Below, one piece after another: positions 5,667 to 6,245 of a stretch of DNA of 6,245 nt. The stretch comes from Candidatus Kuenenia stuttgartensis (GTDB lineage Bacteria; Planctomycetota; UBA1135; UBA2386): assembly GCA_945861365.1 (NCBI GenBank), contig CAMAUH010000272.1:1-6245 (forward strand). Direction: 5' to 3'. Position 1 is the first letter of the stretch. The number at the start of each line of letters is the position of its first letter. The translations under genes were made by a program, and so were the position numbers. The notes under the pieces were generated by a model. It made no database searches. It saw only the letters and a list, made by a program, of their open reading frames with translations, and was not told the origin of the DNA.

Positions 5667-6245
5667 CGGGCCGTCTCCTGCTCGTCGAGCACGCGGCCCT
5701 GGCCTTCGTAGTCGACCCGCACGTTCTCGACGCGCGCCGTGGTCTTCCAACCGTGCGCGCGGTAGTTGGCGAGATCGCAGGCGCCAGCCTTGTAGGTGGT
5801 CAGGAAGCGCACCTCGAGGCGCGACGCCTGGTGGTCGATGCGGTGGTTGCTGTCGGCGGAGCCGCCGCGCAACAGCCACAAGCCCGAACCGGCCTGCGGC
5901 TCGGCGTCCCACGTCGACTTGCCGTCGGCGCGCACGAGGCACACCACGTCGACGCGCGGATCGGTGGTCTCCTCGCGCCAGCGCAGGCTGCGGAACACCA
6001 CCGGCGCCTCGTTGGTCGTCAGCTGGAAATAGCCGAGCTCCGGATCGTCGCTGCGTTCGGCGTAGCGGTCCCAGTAGCGGAACGGGAAGCCGATCACCGC
6101 CTCGCCGCTGCCGGCGGTCGCCGCCGCTGTACCGAAGCGGCCGCGGAACAGGCCGCGCGACTGGCTGCTGGTGCGGTCTTCGCCGGACGGGTAGTGCCGC
6201 GGCATCTCGAGCTGCACCTGCTGGCCGGCGAGGCGCGCCCACGCG
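5663..6245 (-). CDS. Partial protein of unknown function, first visible gene of the prepilin operon (5' end missing)
   Basis: The frame is open from the right edge to the TGA at 5663-5665, giving 193 visible residues with no start required in the window. A GTG at 6217 is probably internal, since the frame continues upstream in similar composition (ARLAGQQVQLEMPRHYPSG). I do not recognise a family. The visible part has alternating polar and aromatic residues and strand-like segments such as LGYFQLTTNEAPVVFRSLRW, RLEVRFLTTYKAGA and TARVENVRVDYEGQGRV, suggesting a beta-rich extracytoplasmic protein. No membrane helix is seen in this part. The 4-bp ATGA overlap with the PilW/GspJ-like gene suggests it is another minor pilin whose N-terminal FTLxE helix lies beyond the edge. 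That is inference from position only; an accessory secretion protein is equally possible. Confidence 0.75.
   Translation of the reverse strand, partial: AWARLAGQQVQLEMPRHYPSGEDRTSSQSRGLFRGRFGTAAATAGSGEAVIGFPFRYWDRYAERSDDPELGYFQLTTNEAPVVFRSLRWREETTDPRVDVVCLVRADGKSTWDAEPQAGSGLWLLRGGSADSNHRIDHQASRLEVRFLTTYKAGACDLANYRAHGWKTTARVENVRVDYEGQGRVLDEQETAR
5675..5679 (-). promoter_or_regulatory. Shine-Dalgarno AGGAG of the large prepilin gene
   Basis: AGGAG on the minus strand lies 8 nt before the ATG at 5666, within the end of the preceding gene. It is the best ribosome binding site in the window and fixes the start of the PilW/GspJ-like protein at the ATGA overlap. Confidence 0.7.

Noticed and set aside
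4107..5711. Plus-strand open frame of 534 codons
   Set aside because: It runs antisense across both prepilin genes, whose FTLxE signatures and start/stop overlaps are clear. The Arg/Gln/Ala/His-rich translation is a GC shadow.
5667..6242. Minus-strand in-frame extension upstream of the large prepilin ATG
   Set aside because: It is Arg-rich shadow sequence over the partial gene at 5663-6245. The FTLIE prepilin leader must be near the N-terminus, and a strong AGGAG precedes the ATG at 5666.

Overview
The window is a GC-rich (well over 60 % G+C by eye) bacterial segment in which every convincing gene lies on the minus strand. It reads, in transcription order from the right edge to the left: a gene cut by the window edge (5663-6245); a large PilW/GspJ-like prepilin (4449-5666); a small PilV/GspI-like prepilin (3977-4456); an exported protein with a C-terminal double-CxxC element (2460-3971); a parvulin-type foldase lipoprotein (1441-2463); the condensin-associated protein ScpB (239-1444); and finally tRNA-Glu (77-154), followed by a strong GC hairpin that probably ends transcription (41-71).

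The five protein junctions are 4-bp overlap, 8-bp overlap, a 5-nt gap (or 1-bp overlap), 4-bp overlap and 4-bp overlap. That is a tightly coupled train and strongly suggests one operon, whose promoter lies beyond the right edge. The first part builds minor pseudopilins of a type II secretion or type IV pilus apparatus. The middle part makes two exported proteins, one a foldase-like lipoprotein. The last makes a chromosome-segregation factor with an unusual N-terminal half. A weak promoter-like sequence before the tRNA suggests the tRNA can also be transcribed alone.

The taxon cannot be fixed from this sequence. Very high GC, long prepilin-like proteins, a signal peptide ending Ala-Ala-Gln and a Pro/Ala/Glu-rich ScpB extension would fit a Planctomycetota or deltaproteobacterial-type lineage. 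This is only an impression.

No mobile element, CRISPR array, phage or defence module is visible. The points most worth a second look are the ScpB N-terminal extension with its 21-bp tandem repeats, the apparent loss of parvulin catalytic histidines, a calcium-loop-like motif between the two CxxC knuckles, and a GE-x-I-x-Y / RG / H-x-x-G-x-x-V module at the end of the large prepilin. The long plus-strand open frames are antisense shadows.
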